From: Sciurus carolinensis
Lineage: Eukaryota > Chordata > Mammalia > Rodentia > Sciuridae
Direction of reading: 5' to 3'
Length of the DNA: 64,000 bases
NCBI RefSeq assembly: GCF_902686445.1
Contig: NC_062222.1
Coordinates: forward strand, 136,903,035 to 136,967,034
Both the position numbers and the translations under genes were made by a program. How positions within the stretch are numbered: position 1 is the stretch's first letter; every line of letters starts with the position of its first letter. This document shows positions 1 through 11,640 of this stretch, in pieces. The notes beneath the pieces were generated by a model that did not search any database, was not told the origin of the DNA, and worked only from the letters and a program-made list of their open reading frames with translations.

Positions 1-165
1 CCTCCTCCAGCTCGGCTTCCCGGTGAGGCGGAGGTCGGCCTGGCAGGAGCCCTGGGCGGGAGGGTCCAGCAGACGGTTTTCAGAGCAGTGTTAGGGTCAC
101 ACGAGATTCGGAGGCAGTGCAGAGCTCTCCGATGTGCCCCAGGCGCACAGCCCCACCACATCTGT

Positions 166-1394
166 CACCCCGTCACCCTAACCCCAACCCCCATCACCTC
201 CCCAACATCACCCCCCATCACCTCCCCAACATCACCTCCCCCATCACCTCCCCAACGTCACCCCCCATCACCTCCCCAACGTCACCCCCCATCACCTCCC
301 CAACGTCACCTCCCCCATCACCTCCCCAATGTCACCCCCCCATCACCTCCCCAACATCACCGTCCCATCACCTCCCCAACGTCACCCCCCATCACCTCCC
401 CAACATCACCGTCCCATCACCTCCCCAACGTCACCCCCCATCACCTCCCCAACGTCACCTCCCCCATCACCTCCCCAATGTCACCTCCCCCATCACCTTC
501 CCAACGTCACCTCCCCCCGTCACCTCCCCAACGTCACCCCCCATCACCTCCCCAACATCACCCCCCATCACCTCCCCAACATCACCGTCCCATCACCTCC
601 CCAACGTCACCCCCCATCACCTCCCCAACGTCACCTCCCCCATCACCTCCCCAACGTCACCTCCCCCATCACCTTCCCAACGTCACCTCCCCCCGTCACC
701 TCCCCAACGTCACCCCCCATCACCTCCCCAACGTCACCCCCCATCACCTCCCCAACATCACCGTCCCATCACCTCCCCAACGTCACCCCCCATCACCTCC
801 CCAACGTCACCTCCCCCATCACCTCCCCAATGTCACCTCCCCCATCACCTTCCCAACGTCACCTCCCCCCGTCACCTCCCCAACGTCACCCCCCATCACC
901 TCCCCAACATCACCTCCCCCATCACCTCCCCAACGTCACCTCCCCCATCACCTCCCCAACGTCACCCCCCATCACCTCCCCAACGTCACCTCCCCCATCA
1001 CCTCCCCAATGTCACCTCCCCCATCACCTTCCCAACGTCACCTCCCCCCGTCACCTCCCCAACGTCACCCCCCATCACCTCCCCAACATCACCGTCCCAT
1101 CACCTCCCCAACGTCACCCCCCATCACCTCCCCAACATCACCGTCCCATCACCTCCCCAACGTCACCCCCCATCACCTCCCCAACGTCACCCCCCATCAC
1201 CTCCCCAACGTCACCCCCATCACCTCCCCAACGTCACCCCCCCTCACCTCCCCAACGTCACCCCCATCACCTCCCCAACGTCACCCCCCCATCACCTCCC
1301 CAACGTCACCCCCATCACCTCCCCAACGTCACCCCCCATCACCTCCCCAACGTCACCCCCCATCACCTCCCCAACGTCACCCCCCCACCGTCAC
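166..1394. repeat. C-rich minisatellite (VNTR), ~23-26 bp unit, ~50 copies
   Basis: About 1.2 kb of tandem units of the form catcacctccccaacgtcac joined by C-runs of variable length, giving unit lengths of roughly 23 to 26 bp. Variants include aacatcac, aatgtcac and ccttcccaac. The ccttcccaac variant followed by a C6-gtcacc block recurs at about 494, 670, 846 and 1025. That gives a higher-order period of about 176 bp (7 units) repeated at least four times. Most units carry a CpG within aacgtcac. The complementary strand is G-rich, with runs of 4-6 G. All three forward frames stay open only because the unit lacks stop codons in any phase. This is a repeat, not a gene. Confidence 0.97.
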
Positions 1395-3104
1395 AGAGTG
1401 GCCGTTCCTCATGAGCAGGGAGCCGACGTGGACACGTCATTCTCACCTGATGTTCCCTTTGGGGTCCCGGCATTGGTGACATGTCCCCTCCGTCCTCCTC
1501 TTGTGCAGACCAGTCCCTGCCCGAGTGTCCTCTGCGCTGTGCTGTGTCCGGGGACGGCTGCGGCCATGATCTAGGAAGGCGGATGGGGAGGCGAGAGAGG
1601 CTCCTGGGACCTGCCCGCCTGTGCCCACCAGAGGAGGCGGGCGGGGAATCCGAGGGCCCTGCCAGGTGCAGGCGGCCGCCCGCGAGCTGAGCAGTGCCAG
1701 CACCGGGCCTGGCTCCACCCGTGTGATGGGGGCTGTCAGGGCAGCACCTCCCCGGGAGGGCCCCCCTGCCCAGGTTGGAAGAGGCTCATGGCGGGCGTGG
1801 CTGGGTGGCCTGTGTGGGGACCCTCCTCTGCAGCCTCCTGAGAGCCAGGGCTGCGCTCTGCCGCTCCTCAGTGCCTGGAGGGTCCCGGTCACTTGATCTC
1901 AGGGGACGCAGGTCCTCAGCTGGCAAAGCTGTTTTGAGTCAGTGCAGCACAAGGAGGCCGGAAGTCGCTCCCCAGCCTCCCCAGCCTCCCCAGCCTCCCT
2001 CGGCAGCCTTAGCACCGGGTCGCTGTCGCTGGGCTTTAAGAATTAAGTGGTGGAGCCGTGGGGCGGCCCAGCTCAGGGTGGCCGGGCAGCTGGGAAGGGA
2101 GGCTCATCCCCTCCACAGGCCTGGGGGTGGCCGGAGCTGAGCAGCTCGCTGCTGGTCAGTGGGGACTCAGAAGATGTCCGTCCTCTCTGGGCCTGGACGC
2201 CCGGCCCAGGCACATCCTTGAGATGAACCTTGCAGCTGGCGACGGCTGGTGGACATCTGGCGAGCTGAGGTGGAGACTGTCCGGCCTGGCCTCCTTCCTG
2301 AGCTCCCGGCCTCACGCGCCCCCCCTGCCTCTCCCTGCACCCCAGCCACGCAGGACCAAGCTGGGCGCGGTGCCCCTGTGCGGGCCGTGACCCGGGTGTC
2401 TGCGCTCATCTTGCTTGCGTCTCGCCGGACGCGGCCTTCAGGACCTGGGCAACGTCCATGCTCCAGGCTGGTGGCTCCTTGGGGGTGGCCCTGTGCACCG
2501 GGGCTTTGCAGGACCCCTGGCCTCCAGCCATGGGTGCAGGAAGCGTCCCTGCCGTGGCAGCCAGAGCGTCTCTGGACGCGCCACCCGCGTGTCATCACCC
2601 CAGCACGGGGAGGCCCGGAGCCAGTCTGTGCAGCCAGGTGCCACGGAACCCGGCAGCGGGGCTCTGGGAGCACCTGCCAGCGAGCCCTGCAGGTCAGCAC
2701 GGCCCGGGCCTGGCCGTGGGGCCCAGGGAGGGGCTCTGCCGGCAGTGGGAGGCAGCAGCACCGTGTGGGGCTTGGAGGCCTGGCCAGGCTGGGAGGCCAC
2801 GCCAAGAGAAGGCTGCCCTGCCAAAGGCAGGAGACGTGCGGGTGGAGGAGGCTCACAGACCCCGTCGCCGGAGGGCACGGCTGTTGCCACTGCTGCAGAT
2901 TCCGCGTGGCACCCTGGCTCTGCCACCTCATACTGCGCCTTGCTGCTGTGGGAGGGCGTCGTGACCAGCTCTTCACTTCCCATCGCACCCACCATCTCTT
3001 CACCCAGCCCCGTTCAGAGCAACTCCCTCACTCAGTAGCCTTCAGAGACTCCCTATTGCCCAAGGGTAAGAGGGCATTTTCATTGAGAGCACTGGGCAGC
3101 GTGT
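1395..3104. other. GC-rich unique intergenic DNA
   Basis: I see no gene or recognisable repeat here except a short cagcctccc tandem run near 1970-2000. Several open frames overlap on both strands. They encode Pro/Arg/Gly-rich low-complexity peptides with no domain, no convincing splice structure and no family resemblance, as expected from GC-rich DNA that is poor in stop codons. Confidence 0.6.
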
Positions 3105-3365
3105 GGTGGAGCGTGCTGGTGTGAAATCCCAGCCACTCGGAAGGCTAAGGAGGGAGGCTCTCAGGTTCAAGGTCAGTGCTGGTGGTGATGACACACACAC
3201 CCGCAATCCCAGCCACTTGGGAGGCTGAGGCAGGAGGATTGTGAGTTCAAGGCCAGCCTCAGCAAGTTAGTGAGGCCCTAAGCAACTTAGCAAGACCCTG
3301 TCAAACAATAAAAGCTGTCGGGTGTGGCTCCGAGGTAGAGCGCCCTGGCTTCAGTCCCCGGTGCC
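3105..3365 (+). mobile_element. B1-type SINE fragment followed by a B1+ID dimer SINE
   Basis: A diverged B1 start (ccagccactcggaaggct) is followed by a better preserved 7SL-derived body (ccacttgggaggctgagg, then ttcaaggccagcctcagc). After a short A-rich linker near 3305 comes a decayed tRNA-derived ID half (gggtgtggctccgaggtaga). B1-ID dimers of this kind are known from squirrels and related rodents, so this element also points to the host lineage. Confidence 0.8.
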
Positions 3366-3394
3366 AGGGTGAAAATGCTGGAGTTTGGGGGTAA

Positions 3395-3500
3395 AACTCC
3401 GGCCCCCCCACTTCATTAGCAGAGGTGCTTTGGACAAATTTCAAAGCCTCTTTGTGCCTCAGTTTCCTAATCAGTACAAGGGGGATAAGAACCATGGCCT
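3395..3500 (+). mobile_element. MIR SINE core fragment
   Basis: The segment around 3437-3485 contains the MIR-like core gtgcctcagtttcctaatc followed by an aagggggataa motif, in plus orientation. This is an old, diverged mammalian-wide interspersed repeat. Confidence 0.65.
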
Positions 3501-4480
3501 TGCAGGCCCGTTGGGGGTCCGTGAGGGGTGCGGCTGGGGTCACTGGGGGCCTGGCGCTTGGTCGCATGCCCCGGCTGGAGTGCCCGCCTCCCCTGCCCTC
3601 GGGACCCTGCCCCGTGCCCCGCCAAGCGCCCTCGGCGGCCGGCCGTGTCTCCAGGCCCACGCCCCTCGCTGGTCTGGAGCTGCCCGCTGTGGGCCTGCGC
3701 GATGTTTGGGGCTGGGGCCACGGTGGTCCCTGCGAGCCTGGCTCGCCCAGCACCTGCTGGACATGGGAGGCTCCAATCCCAGCCTCCCGCCCCGCCGCAC
3801 CCCGGGTCCTGGATCCGGGACGATGGCCGGGAGCCCCGGGGAGCTTCTCCCCACCCACCTTGCTTTCTGGGCTCCCTGGCCGAGGCCGGGCCCTCCCAGC
3901 ACGCGGACTGTGCCCTCTGCAGCCCCTCACGCCCGCACGGAGCAGGGCTGGCTAGACAGGTCCTGGGACCCTCACTGTGGCTTTCCCACCGAGGGGCCCC
4001 CGGAGCCAGGCTGCAGCACGTGCTCCTTCTCCCCGCGGATGTCACCTGCCGGACTGGGACTGCTGCCTTCAGGGGTGTCCCTGGGTCTGCCGTCCCTCCG
4101 CCCCACTTTCCCTGGGGGCCACTACATGCCAGCAGGGAAGTCCCCAAAGCTAAGGCCTGGGACACAGGTGCTCTCTCCCCGTCCGGGTCTCGGCGCCGGC
4201 CCGCCTGCTAGCCTGGCCGTGCTGCGGGGAGAGGGAGGTCCGGCCTTGGAGGCTGCCTTCCTCTGGCGGCACCTGCCTCCCTCCTCCCCACCCTCCTCCC
4301 CAGTCAGCTGACGGCAACTCGCTGGATTCTCCCTGGACTTGGCTCCTTTGTTCAGCTTCTCCTGACAGGGCCAACCCTGGCTTCATCACTCTGCTGTCCT
4401 CCTGGCTTTCCATGTGACCTTGAAGCCTCCTGCCTCCCTTTTCCAGCCTTTAGAGACAGCAAAGGGAGGCAGGGAGGAAG
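3501..4480. other. GC-rich unique intergenic DNA
   Basis: Nothing recognisable is present. The overlapping open frames on both strands have Pro/Gly/Arg-rich composition and no motifs, and I read them as composition artefacts. Confidence 0.55.
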
Positions 4481-4489
4481 GAAAGTTAT

Positions 4490-4925
4490 TTTATGAGAAA
4501 CCTACTATGTGCCAGGAATGGTGACAGAGACAGGGACTTCGGAGAGCCCATCATGTATCCTTTATGAATCATTTGTTCACCCCAGCAGGGAGGATGAAAC
4601 ATGACCACACCTACAATGGGGAACAGAGAGGCTGAGGGAGTCGCCTGGGGTCACACAGCAAAGAGTCAGGGAGGCTGGGAGTTGAACCTGGCAGTCAGTT
4701 TCAGGGTCTCTACTCTTCAGCCTTGTGAGTCCATGGTGAGGTGACCAAGGGACATAGTCCTCTGGCCAGTCATTCCTTCACCAAGTGTGCCTGAGATCCT
4801 GGGGACTGGGAGCACAGAGATTGACAGCAACCTGTATCTGAACGCACTCAGCCTTCCGTAGTGAGGCACGTAGGTTAAGCGCTTTGGCTGATTGCATTTC
4901 ATGGACGAGGCGGCTGGCACAGCCG
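4490..4925 (-). mobile_element. MIR-type ancient SINE, reversed, plus adjoining ancient repeat
   Basis: Reading the minus strand, the segment shows MIR landmarks in order. On the plus strand they appear as tactatgtgccagga near 4502, gaacagagaggctgaggg near 4621, ggtcacacagcaaagagtc near 4649 and gagttgaacctggcag near 4679. The following 4765-4925 (ggggactgggagcacagaga) looks like another ancient repeat fragment, but I cannot name it. Borders are approximate. Confidence 0.6.
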
Positions 4926-5099
4926 GGGCGGGTCACACAGTGGGCTGGGCCCCAGCTCCATCTTGCCCGGGCGACATTCACGGCCTGGTCAGGAGACAAG
5001 AGGAGTCCAGCCGTCACCATGCAGCCTGGGAACCCAAGTTGGGCACGGAGGTGACGCCCCAGGGAGGAGCTGAGGGGAGGCCTGGGGACACGGGAGGTG

Positions 5100-5134
5100 C
5101 CAGTGGGAAGCTCGGGTTGGGAGCTTCCCACTGG
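5100..5134. repeat. Perfect 14-bp inverted repeat with 7-nt loop
   Basis: The left arm ccagtgggaagctc (5100-5113) and right arm gagcttcccactgg (5121-5134) are exact reverse complements around the loop gggttgg. No mobile element accounts for it. It would fold as a strong short hairpin in single-stranded DNA or RNA. Confidence 0.95.
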
Positions 5135-5206
5135 AGCTCGGCCCCCACAGGTTTTGCCAGGATCTGGCCGTGCAGTCAGCCGGGCACCAGGAGCACCAGG
5201 GAGAGA

Positions 5207-5260
5207 CCTCCACCCCGCCCAGGGCCTCCACCCCGCCCAGGGCCTCCACCCCGCCCAGGG
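5207..5260. repeat. Three tandem copies of an 18-bp GC-rich unit
   Basis: The unit cctccaccccgcccaggg is repeated three times without mismatch (5207, 5225, 5243), followed by the start of a fourth. Perfect identity suggests recent expansion. Confidence 0.95.
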
Positions 5261-6459
5261 CCTCTGGACCGCTGGCCCCAGCCGCATGCTCCCGTCCCCG
5301 ACCCCTCCCTCCTGCGCCAGGCCTTGGGGCTTCCCTACCTCGTCCTCCCGCTGGAGCCGGGCCCCAGAGTGCTTCCTAGGTCCCCAGGGTTCCGCACTCG
5401 CCTCCCCGTCTCCCGCTGCTCCTGCCTCTGGAAGCCACCCGGGGCGCCGGGCGGGAGCTTGGAGAAGTCCCCCGAGTGGGAGGGCCGCCCGTCCCCTGGG
5501 GCTGAGGTGCTGACGCGGTTTGTCCACAGGGACACAGGACAGGGACTCTCCCCGGGCATCTGGCCCCGTCGCCCCCGACGACCCTGGCCCGGCCTTTGGT
5601 CTAGGACAGTGTCCTCCCGAGAATCTTCCACATGCCACTGAGTGCACAGGAGGCGGCCCCGCAGGGGCTCCGGGTGGGTCCGCGGGGGAGCTCCGGGGTG
5701 CTGTGGACCCTCCCGTCCTCAGCGAGGCGGCTCCGGGCTGTGCGTGTCTGTCGGGACCCGGCCCTGTGCGCGAGGGAGCGTCTGACTGTGTGTCACGGCT
5801 CGTCAGGCGTCTCTCCTTGCAGGTCCTCCACGCGTCACTGGGTCTGGCTCTCGGCAGCGCTTTCCCTCTGGCTCCCATTCGCCCTGGTAGCTGCTGCAGG
5901 GAGGAGCTTGAGATGAGCCTGAGAGCGTCCTGCTCTCCGCTCCTCCGGAGCCTGTTGCTGGTGAGTGAGGCGAGGCGCACTCTGTCCTAGGCTCCGCGTC
6001 CTTTCCCTGCCCGGTGACAGGCTGGGACCTCTCGTAGGCTGGCTCTGAGGAGCCAGGGATTCTCTGGCTGGGTCCTGGCTGAGGGAGCCTCTGGAGTTGC
6101 CCGGGGGAAGCTGCCTGCTGAAGGTTTCCGCGGGCAGGAGAGTCAGGAACGGGTCTCCCGTTCCCACCGACGCTAGTGTTCTGTTTTAAACAAGGCTCTC
6201 GAGCTTTGCCAAGTCCTGGTTCCGCATGGTCGCGCTCTGATCGTGTTGCCACCGTGGGAGGCCATCGTGCTGGGTGACGGACGCTGTCCTGCACGCCCAG
6301 GATGAACCCTCTTGACGGCAAGGCATTTTCACGTTCCTCTTGAGTGTGAGGCCAGATTCCGCTGGCTGTTCTCTTGCTTGTGTTTCTGCATCTTCGTTCG
6401 TGCGTGACTCAGGCTGTGAGTCCCCCTCTCTGGTTCTGCTGCTCCTGTTCGCTGCAGTT

Positions 6460-6842
6460 TAGTGGGGCTTGCCTCCCCAAGGTTTGCACCCCAGCGTAGC
6501 GATGGGGAGGCGGGGCCTTGTGCGAGGTTGTTGGGGGCTGCCTTCGGAAGGTCAGTGTACTGCTGGGGGGACCCTGGTTAGTTCTCATGAGAAGGCTCTG
6601 ATGGAAGGCCACCCAAGTCCCTCCCTGTTCTCGGTCTGCCTGCCTCGCCATGCGCTCCCCCACTCTGGAACCCTGCCTCCACCATGTCACCCACCATGAG
6701 GCCTTTACCAGAGACCATGTCAGTGGGGCCATCTGGCCTTGAACTTTCAGCTTCCAAAACATGAGCTAAATAAGTATCTTTTCTTTATATATTACTCAGC
6801 CTCAGGTATTTTATCATAGCAATGGAAAACAAAATAATCCAA
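6460..6842 (+). mobile_element. MaLR/ERVL-type solitary LTR remnant
   Basis: The 3' half has the typical MaLR-like order: ccatgtcaccc, then ccttgaactttcagcttcca, then a gagctaaataagtatc polyadenylation-signal region, then ttactcagcctcaggtattt and a terminal tagcaatggaaaac. No internal retroviral coding sequence accompanies it. The 5' border is uncertain. Confidence 0.65.
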
Positions 6843-6952
6843 TAGTACTGTTCAGAAATGGGAGAGTTTGAATAAGACAGGAATAATTTGTGCCTTGAAT
6901 GTTTGATACTCTCTACACCTGGAGATTTCTTGATGGAAAACTATTGATTTTT

Positions 6953-6956
<4 letters not shown>

Positions 6957-6989
<33 letters not shown>
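6957..6989. repeat. (TG)n microsatellite
   Basis: About 16 uninterrupted TG dinucleotides close to the 3' end of the following L1. Confidence 0.97.
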
Positions 6990-6990
<1 letters not shown>

Positions 6991-7295
6991 TTATTTTAAA
7001 TAGTGAGACTTCTCAAATTAAAATATTTTTTATTTTTACAGATACATTTTGATTCATTGTATACAAATGGGGTACGGCTTTTCATTTCTATGGTTGTACA
7101 CAATGTATATTCATGCCATTCATGTAATCATATATATGTAGGGTAATACTCTGTTTCATTCTACTGTTTTTCCATCCCCACCCCCTCCCACCCCTTTTTC
7201 CTCTACATCATCCAAAGTTCCTTCATTATTCTCTTCCCCCCATCAGCCCACCTCATTATATATTGTTATGCACTTATCAGAGAAAACATTCAGCC

Positions 7296-8441
7296 TTTGG
7301 TTTTTTGGGTTTGGCCTATTCCACTTAGCATGATATTTTCCAGCTTTATCCATTTACCAGCAAATGCCATAATTTTATTCTTCTTTATGACTGAGTAATA
7401 TTCCATTGTGTATATATACCACAGTTTCTTTATCCATTCATCAATTGAAGGGCATCTAGTTTGGTTCCACAATCTAGCTATTGTAAATTGAGCTGCTATG
7501 AACATTGATGTGGCTACATCACTGTAGTGTGCTGATTTTAAGTCCGTTAGGTATAAACCGAGGAGTGGGATAGCTGGGTCAAATGGTGGCTCCATTCAAA
7601 GTTTTCTGAGGAATCTCCATACTGCTTTCCAGAGTGGTTGCACCAATTTGCAACTCCACCAGCAGTGTACGAGTGTGTCTTTTTCCCCACATCCTCACCA
7701 ACACTTATTATTGCTTGTGTTCTTGATAATAGCCATTCTAATTGCAGTTAGATGAAATCTTAGGATGGTTTTAATTTGTATTTCTCTAATTACCAGGGAT
7801 GCTGAACACTTTTTCCTATATTTGTTGATCACCTATATATCTTCTTCTGTGAAGTATCTGCCCATTTCCTTAGACCGCTTACTGACTGGGTTCTTTGTAT
7901 TTTGGGTGTAAAGTTTTTTAAGTTCTTTATAAACTTTGGAGATGAGTGCTCTGTCTGAAGTGTGTGTGGAAAAGATTTTCTCCCACTTTGTGGGCTCTCT
8001 TTTCACATTATTGATTGTTTCCTGTGCTGAGAAAAAGCTTTTAGTTTGAATCTATCCCATTCATTGATTCTTGCTTTTATTTCTTGCACTATGGGGGTCT
8101 TGTTAAGGAAGTATGGTCCTAAGCCTACATGATGGAGATTCAGGACTACTTTTTCTTCTATTTGGTGAAGGGTCTCAGGTCTAATTCCTAGATCCTTGAT
8201 CCATTTCAAGTTCAGTTTTGTACAGGGTGAGAGATAGGGGTTTAATTTCATTTTACTGCATATGGATTTCCAGTTTTGCCAGCACCATTTGTTGAACAGG
8301 CTATCTTTTCTCCATTGTAAGTTTTTGGCACCTTTGTCTAGTATGTGGTTACTGTACTTATGTGGGTATGTCTCCATGTCCTCTATTCTGTACCATTGGT
8401 CTACCTGTCTATTTTGGTGCCAATACCATGTCCTTTTTGTT

Positions 8442-8505
<64 letters not shown>

Positions 8506-11196
8506 GTGGTGCTGGGAATTGAACCCAGGGCCTTATGCTTGCAAGGCAAGCACTTTACCGACTGAGCTATCTCCCCAGCCCCTATTGCTCTATAGTAGAG
8601 TTAAAGGTCTGGTATTGTGATACCTCCTGCATCACTCTTCCTGCCCAGGATTGCTTTGGCTATTGTGGGTCATTTGTTCTTCCAGATGGATTTCATGATT
8701 GCTTTTTCTGTTTCTATGAGAAACGTCATAAGGATTTTAATTGGAATTGAATTAAATCTGTATAACACTTCGGAAGAATGGCCATTTTGACAACATTAAT
8801 TCTGCCTATCCAAGAACGTGGGAGATCTTTCCATCTTCTAAGGTCTTCATCGATTTCTTTCTTCAATGTTTTATAGTTTTCATTGTAGAGGTTTTTCACC
8901 TCTTTGCTTATATTGATTCCCAAGTATTTTATTTTTTTGAGGCTATTGCAAATAGAGTTGTTTTCCTCATTTCCCTTTCAGCTGTTTCATCACTTATATA
9001 TAAAAATGCTTTAGATTTATGCGTGTTGATTTTATAGCCTGCCATTTTGCTGATGAGATCTATTGATGAGGTCTAGAAGTTTTCTGGAGGAGTTTTTTTG
9101 ATTCTCTAAATATAGAATCATGTCATCAGCAAATAGTGACAGCTTAAGTTCCTTTTTTCCTATTTGTATCCCTTTAATTTCTTTAGTATGTCTAATTGCT
9201 CTGGCTAGTATTTCAAGTATGATGTTGAAAGAGGGCATCCCTGTCTTGTTCCCATTTTTAAAGGGAATGCTTTCATTTCTTCTCCATTAAGAATGATGTT
9301 GGCTGTGGGCTTAGCATAAATAGCCTTTACAATGTTCAGGTATGATCCTACTATCCCTATTTTTTCTAGTGTTTTGAGCATGAAGGAGTATTATATTTTG
9401 TCAAATGCTTGTTTTGTGTCAATTGAAATAACCATATGATTCTTACCCTTAAGCCTACTGATATGATGGATTACATTTACTGATTTATGGATGTTGAACC
9501 AACCTTGTATTCCTGGGATGAACCCCACTTGATCGTGGTACGCTATCTTCTTAATATGTTTTTGGATACAGTTTGCCAGTATTTTGTTAAGGATCTTTGC
9601 ATCTATATTCATCAAGGATATTTGTCTAAAATTTTCTTTCCTTGATGTGTCTTTTCCTGGTTTGGGTATGAGGGTGATATTAGCTTCTTAGAATGAGTTT
9701 GGTAGGGTACCCTCCTTTTCTATTTCCTGGAATACTTTGAGAAGTATTGGAATGAGTTCTTCTTTGAAGTTCTTGTAGAACTTGGCTGAGAATCCATCTG
9801 TTCCTGGGCTTTTCTTGGTTGGTAGGTTTTTAATGGCTTCTTCTATTTCATTACTGATGTTGATGTGTTTAAATTGTGTATGTCCTCCTGGTTCAGTTTG
9901 GGAGGAGCATATGTCTCTAGAAATTTGTTGATGTCTTCGGTATTTTTTATTTTGTTGGAATATAGACTTTCAAAGTAGCTTCTCATTATGTTATGTATCT
10001 CAGTGGTGTCTGTCATGATATTTCCTTTTTCATCACAAATTTCAGTAATTTGAGTTTTCTCTCTCCTTCTCTTTGTTAGTGTGGCTAAGGGTTTGTCTAT
10101 TTTGTTTACTTTTTCAAAGAACCAACTTTTCATTTTGTCAATTTTTTGAATTGTTTCTTTTGTTTTAATTTCATTGATTTTTGGCTCTGATTTTAATTAT
10201 TTCCTGTCTTCTACTACTTTTGGTGTTGTTCTGTTCTTCTTTTTCTAGGGCTTTGAGCTGTAACATTAGGTCATTTAGTTGTTGACTTTTTATTCTTCTT
10301 TTGAATGCACTCCATGCAATGAATTTTTCTCTTAGTACTGCTTTCATAGTGTCCCAGAGATTTTGATATGTTGTATGGTTGTTCTCATTGACCTCTAAGA
10401 ATTTTTTTATCTCCTCCCTGATGTTTTCTGTTATCCATGTTTCATTCAATAGCACATTATTCAGTCTCCGAGTGTTGGAGTAATTTGTTTTTTATTTTGT
10501 TACTGGTTTCTCATTTCATTCCACGATGAACTGATAGAACACAAGGCAGTATCTCTATTTTTTTGCATTTCCTAAGGGCTGCTTTGTGGCATAACATATG
10601 GTCTATTTTTGAGAAGGTTCCATGTGATGCTGAGAAGAAAGTGAATTTGCTTGTTGATGGATGGAATATTTTATATATGTCTGTTAAGTCTAAGTTATTG
10701 ATTGTGTTATTGAGTTCTATGATTTCTTTGTTCAATTTGTGTTTGGAAGATCTATCCAGTGGGGACAGCAGTGTGTTAAAGTCACCCAAAATTATTGTGT
10801 TGTGTTCTATTTGATTCCTGGAATTGAGAAGGATTTGTTTGATGTACAGGGATGCACCGTTGTTTGGGGCATAAATATTTAGGATCATTATTTCTTGCTG
10901 ATTTATGGTTCCCTTAAGCAGTATGAAATGTCCTTCTTTATCCCTTCTGACTAACTTTGGCTTGAAGTCCACTTTATCTGAAATAAGGATGGAAACCCCC
11001 ACTTTTTTACGGAGTCCATGTGCATGGTAGGTTTTTTCCCATCCTTTCATCTTTATTTTGTGGATGTCTTTTTCTATGAGATGAGTCTCTTGAAGGCAGC
11101 ATATTGTTGGGTCTTTCTTTTAATTCATTCTGCCAGTCTATGTCTTTTGATTGATGAATTTAGGCCCTTAATGTTTAGGGTTATTATTGAGATATG
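7296..11196 (-). pseudogene. L1 ORF2 (endonuclease-reverse transcriptase), decayed
   Basis: This is the relic of the LINE-1 protein that nicks target DNA and reverse transcribes L1 RNA. The longest intact piece (11,050-10,511) has endonuclease features: ILNIYAPNNG, ILGDFN and FSKIDHML. The reverse transcriptase core includes the catalytic FADD at 9,122-9,133 and the upstream [11 protein letters not shown] at about 9,520-9,550. The C-terminal end at 7,290-7,595 carries the L1 hallmark MEYYSVIKKNKIMAF. At least nine separate open fragments in shifting frames show that it is inactive. Its start region (about 11,196) follows the ORF1 C-terminus after a short gap, as in other L1s. Confidence 0.92.
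8448..8582 (-). mobile_element. ID SINE with (GA)n tail, inserted in the L1
   Basis: On the minus strand the tRNA-Ala-derived ID body reads ggggctggggagatagctca (8582 backwards) with a B box related to ggttcaattcc. It is followed by a short A-run and then about 26 GA repeats, seen on the plus strand as (CT)n at 8448-8500. The L1 sequence resumes on either side (…gttaatatt / ctattgctctatag…), so the insertion postdates the L1. Any TSD is short. Confidence 0.93.
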
Positions 11197-11229
11197 ATTT
11201 GTATTCCCAGTCATTTGGGTTTATTTTTG

Positions 11230-11640
11230 GTTTTTAAGTTGGCTTGGTTTCTCCTTTGAGTGGTTTTCCTTTAAGGTAGTTCCTCCCTTTGCTGACCTAT
11301 ATTGTTGTTTTTCATTTCCTCCTCATGGAATATTTTGTTGAGAACATTTTGTAGTGCAGGTTTTCTATTTGTAAATTCTTTTCACTTTTGTTTATCATGG
11401 AAAGATTTTATTTCATCTTCCAATCTGAAGGTTAGTTTTGCTGGGTATAGGATTCTTGGTTGGCAACCATGTTCTTTCAGAGCTTGAAATATGTTATTCC
11501 AGGCCCTTCTAGCTTTTTAAGTCTGGACTGAGAAAACTGCTTATATTTGTATTGGTTTCCCCCTATATGTAATCTGATGCTTTTCTCTTGCGGCCTTCAA
11601 AATCCTATCTTTATTTTGAATTTTAGACATTTTGATTATA
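11230..11640 (-). pseudogene. L1 ORF1 C-terminal part
   Basis: The minus strand encodes SKIQNKDRILKAAREK and then RGKPIQI. This matches the RNA-binding/C-terminal region of LINE-1 ORF1p, the trimeric RNA chaperone that coats L1 RNA. Stops interrupt it after 11,541. It abruptly ends at about 11,640, where the element changes orientation. Confidence 0.85.

Larger units (their letters stand above)
4926..6455. other. GC-rich unique DNA with small local repeats
   Basis: There is no gene that I can support. The block contains a perfect hairpin (5100-5134) and an 18-bp tandem array (5207-5260), listed separately. The long minus-strand open frame across 4778-5980 is low-complexity and starts inside the ancient repeat, so I do not call it coding. 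Confidence 0.55.

Noticed and set aside
166..1394. Possible CRISPR-like array
   Set aside because: The units are contiguous without unique spacers, and the genome is vertebrate.
88..1574. Three long plus-strand open frames (361-485 codons) with repeating ITSPTSPP, SPPQRHPP and HHLPNVTP peptides
   Set aside because: They are three frames of the same minisatellite, whose unit contains no stop in any phase. There is no other sign of coding.
4778..5980. 400-codon minus-strand open frame
   Set aside because: Low-complexity Pro/Gly/Arg/Ser peptide overlapping an ancient repeat, a hairpin and a tandem array, with equally long frames on the other strand.
8262..8522. Open frame with a run of Ser-Leu repeats
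   Set aside because: It is the translated (CT)n tail of an ID SINE inside reversed L1 sequence.
7290..11050. Active L1 ORF2
   Set aside because: Many stops and frameshifts, a nested SINE and an inverted ORF1 segment exclude activity.
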